From Panicum virgatum (lineage: Eukaryota; Streptophyta; Magnoliopsida; Poales; Poaceae): DNA of 64,000 nucleotides. Positions within the stretch are counted from its first letter, which is position 1; every line of letters begins with the position of its first letter. Positions 58,942 through 64,000 of this stretch are shown one piece after another. The notes under the pieces are model-generated. The model was not told the DNA's origin. It worked only from the letters and a program-made list of their open reading frames with translations, and did not search any database. The position numbers were made by a program, and so were the translations under genes. Location of the stretch: assembly GCF_016808335.1 (NCBI RefSeq), contig NC_053137.1:1488001-1552000 (forward strand), read 5' to 3'.

Positions 58942-60500
58942 TGTTGTCGGTCGAAACCCACCGGCGAGCAGCGACAGGCAACACGAAGAGCCGGGAGGAC
59001 GCCGTGGCACTGGCAGGCACTGTTTCCTCGTCGACGGCCCGCAATCCAGTCACGCGCCCGGAGATTCCGAGGAATGTCGGACGTGCCACCTGACCTATAC
59101 CCGATCAGGAAGGTGCGAACATGCTTCAAACGGTTTGCCTGCATGCATAAACTCGGGTAAACATTAGTCCGAGCCGTGGGGTCGGCTCCCCGGGACGACT
59201 CTTGCCTCGGCTTTTAAAGAGCCGATCGAGTCCCGGTGTCAGATCAGATCTGTGTATCTGATTTTAGTGATTAAAGCACGTGATTTTGGAAACTGCTTCA
59301 ATTAAATCTAACTAATCCAATCTACGATGGTAAAGCTTCACTGCTAGATCAGAACATCCTACACGTGACTAGGCCTAATGAACGTAACAGATAACTAAAC
59401 CCAAACCCAAAACAGAGGCCTAAGAACTAGCAAGAGCCGATTCCCGGAACAATCCCTATCAAGGCCAAGATAAAGCATCTACTACGCCACCGGATCATCC
59501 AACCCGTTTGCAAGGCCTAACCTAGCAGATATTAAGCTAATTCTCGAGTATGAGAACAACCATAACAGATCGGATCTACTAGATAGAAAAGAAGCAGGGT
59601 GTTATCTCTACGCGACTAACTCTATGCAACGAGAGCTAGCTTGAGATTAAGACATGATCGCGTAAAGATAACATGATATTCGTAGACAATAAGCAACGAA
59701 AGCATGATGAATCTACTAAAAGACATGCTACGAACATCAAGATAACTAGTACTACTCGCCATCAAAAACGCTTCAGTACGAGTAATACCAAGGTAAAAAC
59801 AAGAACAATGCTGCCCTGATCGCAAGAAGCGATTAGGAAAGCATGGCGCTTACTTGGTTGAAACCCTAGGATTAGGGGTGGCGGTGCGCCGAGGTTTGTT
59901 GTGGTGGAGACACCCGCCGTGTGTAAACGAATGCCGTCCCCCTTTATTCAATAGTATATGGGTACATATTTATAGTTCGGAGACTTCTTGTCGTGCAAGA
60001 CAACTTCAAACACTTCCTAAAATAATAGATTACAAATTGATAAGGATTTCTAAGACTAAATAATGTGATCTGGACTCTTTCCTCCACTGGTCCAAATCTT
60101 CATGAAGCTTTCAAATATTAACCGAAACATGCTGTATAATTGTGGCAGATTCCGGTCGTCCTATTGTTTCAGCAATTCCCGTCGACTCCGAGCGAATCTG
60201 GATGTGATTCCTGTGGCATTGGAAAGCCTATCTCCTTAGCTTTCCATCCATATATAGAACGCTCCAAACGGAGTCCGTATGTGGCCTGGGCGTCCATTTT
60301 CGTCTGGTCTCTTACTGCAGTTCGAACCAGCCTCGCGAATAAACTGGGCTTCAACATGGATTAGGCCTGTAACTCCAGAGCGCCCAATTATCATCATATT
60401 TGGCCAAACTTATGATATAAGCCTGGCTAAGTGGACTCCTTCACTGTGGGCTTCTTCTGACATTTGGCCTACCAATCCTGGTCAAATTCTGGCGATAACA
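58942..60500 (-). repeat. 5' LTR of the nested element (right copy)
   Basis: It is the same length as the left LTR (1559 bp). The minus-strand TATA is at 59967-59974. It is directly followed on the + strand by the duplicated target GATAC. Confidence 0.95.
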
Positions 60501-61105
60501 GATACCCCCTAGTCCCACTTCTCCAGCTTCTCCCGGAGCGCCTTGTTGGTGAACGCTGGGAGCCGGTTGCCGAACTTTCGCAGGTAAAACCACCCTCGGG
60601 TCCACACGGCGTTGTTCGTCGTCATCCTGTTGGTGATGTACAAACTCCTCCGGGATGGGCGCAGGTGAAGCATCAGACCGCCGGCGCGGGCGAACCTCTT
60701 CGGCTGGCCCCGCACGTTCTCGATGAAGAGCTCTCCGCGAAACAAATGGATCCACATATCCCAGCGCGCTTCAATCTCAAGACACCCCTTGCAGACAGCA
60801 ACGAAGACCGTCGCCTGTGAGATGGAGTTGGGACTGAAGTTGTGCAGCTCCACCCCGTAGTACCCGCACAGTGCCCGCATGAATATACCGACGGGGACGC
60901 TGAATCCCCGCTCGTGGAGTCGCACGAGACTCACGACGTAGCACTCGGGGGGATTCGGTTCGGTCTCCTCTGGCCGTGGGGGGATCCATGCCGACCGCTC
61001 CGAGTTGATGTTCACCGGCAGCAGCCTGTCGTCGATAAGCTGCTCCAAAACTGCTTCGGTAGCTGTGGACTTCCCCGACGATAACGGCTCCTGGACATCC
61101 GACAT

Positions 61106-63724
61106 CGCTTCGAACCGCTGGGGGTGCGGGAACGCAAGCTTTACGGTGGCTAAGGTGTGCTCTCGCTCTCTCCTTCTTCCTCCTCTCGCTCTCGGCTCTA
61201 GGCTCAGGATGCAGGGGAGGCGGAAAAGGCAGGGGAGACGAAGGCAAAATGGCCAGGTGAGCCCAAACAATCCCTCCTTCCCCGTTTTTATCCATCAAAA
61301 CGGGCAGATTCGCCGCCGTGGCCCGAATCCGCCGCATTCAATGCGGTAGATTTTGCTATCACTGATGGCTGGGCCCCACGACCGTGGAGTCTCCCACGCG
61401 CGCACTTGGCAATAATTACGACGCAGTAACCGACGGGCGCAACGCAACTGTAGCACTGTTCTATCCGTCAGCCGCCACCCACGCCTCTTCGCCTACCTAA
61501 GGCAGCTGCCTGAAAAGGTGCGCCTGCACTGCACCGCACGTACTGGGCCACGTCTCCCACGACCAGCGGAAGACCCGCGCGCACGACCTGCGACTCCGCA
61601 CCGTTTGAGAACCATGATGGAATATTCCTTTCGAGGGCTCTTCACCCTCGAAGGAACCTTATTCCGAGGCCTTACTGATCAGGGGTTCGAAGCCTGGCCC
61701 GTCGAGGGTTCGACAGGCGCCCAAGATCGCCAGAGTCAGGGACTACATAGATGTGTCGTACAAGCTACCCTCGAACACGGAGTTCGAGACATCCTACGCA
61801 GTGTTCAAGGCCAGTCGAGGGTGCCTAGCAGGGGGATCCCATCGAGGGAGAGCATCGAGCCCTCGGACCCTATCGAACGGGTTCGAGCCCCGCCTAGCGA
61901 ACCTTTGCGAACGCTTTAGGTGACGTGTCCATGGACCACGAGCCGACCCTTATCGAACGGGCACAGACGTCCACTTGAACCACCCGACAACAGCTTACTG
62001 AAGCAGCTATAGCTCGCGGCCCGGGCATGGGTAGCATGGTGCGCTTCACCCCTCCTCCCTGCAGAAGGGCGACGAGGGTCGTAATAAAAGTCGAGGGTCC
62101 CCTGAACGCCTTAACGTAGGCCGGGGCTCGGGGGCTCCTTGCACACCACGGCTCAGGCCGCACCCTCTAATGGATCGACGACCGTCGATTATGAAGTTCC
62201 ATGTGTTTAACCAAAACTCCCACTCTTAACGTGCGCCTGCCAGATGGTTTAGCAGGACTCTAGGTCGCTATGCCAGCACGAAAAACGCCGAGGCCGGCTG
62301 AAAGGAGTGCTGATGCCAGCTGAAAAAGACGCTCGACGGCCACCTCAGTAAAGCAACCAAGCAGGGCAACGTTCATAGCCCTTGGACGAGTGCAAACACT
62401 CCTCCAAGGCCTCGGGGGCTACACCCGTGGGTGCGCTGACACGCCCCCACAGAGGAAACTTCACACATTCGAGGACCAAAATCCTCTGCAGGGGTGACGC
62501 TCACCCTTACACCCTCGATCATCCTCTCCGCGAAGGAGAAGGAGACTTCATTGCTCTTTACAAACAAAGATTACAAAGGGTTACCGGCTCGAAGCCGTCG
62601 AAAAGTACAAACGCGTTGCCACCTGCGTGGTAATTTTCCCTGTCTTGGGGAGGAGCGAGCACCGATGAAGAGCACCGAGTCCTCAGTCGACATCGCGACC
62701 AGGCTGCTCGGGATTGCAAGGAGCAGCCCCCAGACCGCACGGGTCCGGCGGGATGCCCTCCTCGTAAGCTTTCTTCTAGCGTCTCCTCCACCAAAGACCT
62801 TGCGGGGGGTCAAGCTAGCGGACAGCACCCTCTGAACCATCTCCCCGAGAGCGACGTTGTCGCCAAGAGGGACGATGAGAAGAATGGCCACCAAACCTGG
62901 TGCCGATGCCATGGTCAGGCATCTCAACGCCCCTTCAGGCTGAGGGACATCGTAGAGGCAGGACCCCTCAGGCCCAATGTTCTTCTGCTAATCCCACTGA
63001 AGCTGAGGGATGGTGAGCACGCCCTCTTCAGCTTTCCCTCGCCGCTCGCAAACATTCTTCTAGCATCAAAGCCTAAAGAAGCCAGGCCACCCCATCAGGG
63101 GGACGACCGTGAAAGGCAAAGGGAAACATTACTAGACTTAGGCGATGCTAGAAGTAAGAGCAGGGAAGTTGGAGAGGAAAGAGAGTCCCACGATCCCTAT
63201 TTATAGCCGCATCGGGCGCCAAGATTTAAGCCTATCGCAAGGGGAAGGCTTGGACCACCCGTGACGGTGCAGCACCCCACGAGCAAAAGATGCCCTCGGT
63301 TACCGTGCCGAGACGTGACCAAACAACACAAAGTCGAGCCCCTGGACGCTGAGCAGCCCAGCATCGGCGCTGGCCGACTGCCCTCGAACGGTGCGTCGTA
63401 AGGCGACCAGGGAGACCAGGGCTGAGACCCTGATCGCGGGACAGCGCGGCAATAGCACCAGCTGCAGAGCAGCAGGCACCATCTTGGCCCTAGCCTGCTC
63501 AGCGCACCGACGCGTCTCGTCACCGAAACAAGACAATATGGGGCGTGCCTCGGAGTAGTTTTTCCGCAGGCACACTATCCCGACCAACGAGTTGTCGCAT
63601 CCACCAGGCCAGCATCCGGATGCGCCTGGCGGGAGCGCAGCACCGATCGATCACATCAAGGGGTAAATTTGCCGAAATACTCTTTGGCTGAATCCCCTGA
63701 CTCGACCAAAGGCTCGCGGGCTAC
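61106..63724 (-). other. 5' flank of the antisense gene and 3' noncoding region of its host element
   Basis: No gene is recognised. Many CTCGAGGG, CCCTCGA and TCGAACGGG(T/C) motifs occur at 61630-61910, and GGCCTCGGGGGCTACAC near 62407 repeats the polypurine-like motif. The 3' edge AAAGGCTCGCGGGCTAC (63708-63724) is the likely polypurine tract for the right LTR. I could not find a clear TATA box for the antisense gene. Confidence 0.5.
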
Positions 63725-64000
63725 TGTCGAATACCATGATTAGGGGAACCCTAATCAGGGGACTAAAATCACCCTAAAAACACAAACACATGCTGGGCAA
63801 CCGGGCCCACGAAGCCCTACAGCCTCCTTCCAAGTTGGAAGAAAGGAAAGGACTCAAAAAAGCTCAACACACAGCCCACGTACACAGCGCGGCCCATCTG
63901 CACCCCCCTCAAACCCGCGGGGTGATCTCCGCCTCGCTCGAGGGCTCCTCGCCGAAGCCCTCGACCGCGCCCTACGCCTCCACCTCGCTCGAGGGTAGCG
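63725..64000 (+). repeat. 3' LTR of the large non-autonomous element, cut by window end
   Basis: The first 276 bases align with 46713-46988 without large gaps. About 20 substitutions are seen, most of them C/T or G/A. Confidence 0.93.

Larger units (their letters stand above)
53836..60500 (-). mobile_element. Nested non-autonomous LTR retrotransposon (6.67 kb)
   Basis: Two 1559-bp LTRs (53836-55394 and 58942-60500) have TGTTGTCGG...AATAACA/GATAACA ends and a perfect target duplication GATAC (53831-53835 and 60501-60505). About 35 mismatches and no gaps separate them by eye. Minus orientation is shown by a primer-site-like TGGCACGCCTGGTGGGAC (minus strand) next to the right LTR, a polypurine AACTTGGGGGGCAT (minus) next to the left one, and minus-strand TATA boxes. 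The 3.5 kb interior has no gag or pol, so it must depend on another element. AGCCGAT/ATCGGCT motifs are scattered throughout. Confidence 0.95.
50668..61105 (-). pseudogene. Antisense multi-exon gene (Transposase_28-like plus coiled coil), split by a nested element
   Basis: It starts at ATG 61105-61103 (MSDVQEPLSSGK). The first exon to 60509 has VVSLVRLHERGFSVPVGIF, GVELHNFSPNSISQ and WTRGWFYLRKFG, typical of the putative gypsy-type transposon family. A TAG at 60509-60511 precedes the nested LTR element; homology resumes at 53830 (EALRHLARKGLTAAAVI, RPEAGYLS). Probable exons follow at 53436-52873 (Lys/Arg-rich, then five 9-aa repeats such as RRSPTPAAG), 52562-51785, 51750-51190 (long coiled coil) and 51125-50668 (LRALGGRITEHAKSTFRLG), with GT/AG-like junctions between. 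Stops near 53725, 52210 and 51560 show decay. Confidence 0.75.
46713..64000 (+). mobile_element. Large non-autonomous LTR retrotransposon (right end outside window)
   Basis: The left LTR starts TGTCGGATACCATGATT at 46713 inside the LINE, and the right LTR starts TGTCGAATACCATGATT at 63725 and leaves the window. A primer-site-like sequence follows the left LTR, a polypurine-like GGCTCGCGGGCTAC precedes the right one, and TATAAAA at 48049-48055 agrees with + orientation. Excluding a nested 6.67 kb element, the interior is about 8.6 kb. It has no protease, RT, RNase H or integrase, only a gag-like fragment and a large antisense gene. About 20 differences are seen in the 276 alignable LTR bases. 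Confidence 0.9.

Noticed and set aside
60509..60511. True end of the antisense protein at this TAG
   Set aside because: Homology to the same protein family resumes beyond the nested element at 53830, so the TAG is a decay mutation and not the original end.

Overview
The window is repeat-rich plant nuclear DNA, almost certainly from a grass and probably a panicoid, although the species cannot be read from it. The evidence is a small family of Rx_N-type coiled-coil genes embedded in nested LTR retrotransposons of recognisable plant lineages (Sirevirus-type Ty1/copia, Tat-type Ty3/gypsy, long-LTR gypsy solo LTRs), a plant LINE, a CACTA-like element and a Stowaway MITE. There are no operons or ribosome binding sites, and I saw no tRNA, rRNA or CRISPR.

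Host component. A tandemly duplicated locus is the substrate for all the insertions. Four copies of an Rx_N coiled-coil gene lie on the + strand: A (938-2455, decayed), B (8722-8912, truncated), C (20420-21937, intact, about 505 aa, single coding exon) and D (23025-23144, truncated). A, C and D share a 5'UTR intron just before the ATG, and in B its splice sites are damaged. Between the copies are repeated GC-rich segments (U1 4571-5440, U2 5800-6545, a scrap at 8913-9010, U4 24000-24682, U5 41727-42600), several with a small conserved hairpin. Copy C is the only plausible functional host gene seen.

Mobile component, left to right: an LTR fragment (1-753); a Sirevirus-like LTR remnant (2832-3640); a CACTA-like element (6546-7697); a Stowaway MITE (8139-8373); a complete but inactive Sirevirus-type copia element (9231-19835, +); a 17 kb Tat-type gypsy element (24683-41726, gag-pol on the - strand) with a solo LTR in its reverse transcriptase (33397-37863); a LINE (43071-46712, -) split by another solo LTR (43589-46076); and a large non-autonomous LTR element (46713 to beyond 64000, +) that itself contains a younger non-autonomous LTR element (53836-60500, -).

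Two unrelated-looking LTR elements (24683-41726 and 46713-64000+) each carry an intron-containing gene antisense to their own LTRs, encoding a Transposase_28-like domain followed by a coiled coil. In the Tat element this gene has its own TATA box, and its predicted protein begins MARTKQTAR, the exact N-terminus of histone H3. Each element is also studded with its own family-specific short motif (CCGAAGG, CTCGAGGG/CTCGGGGG, AGCCGAT, ACCGGTCTGACCGGT). These are the observations I consider most worth following up. All element-encoded genes here carry stops or frameshifts, so this locus shows fossils of these systems and not active copies.
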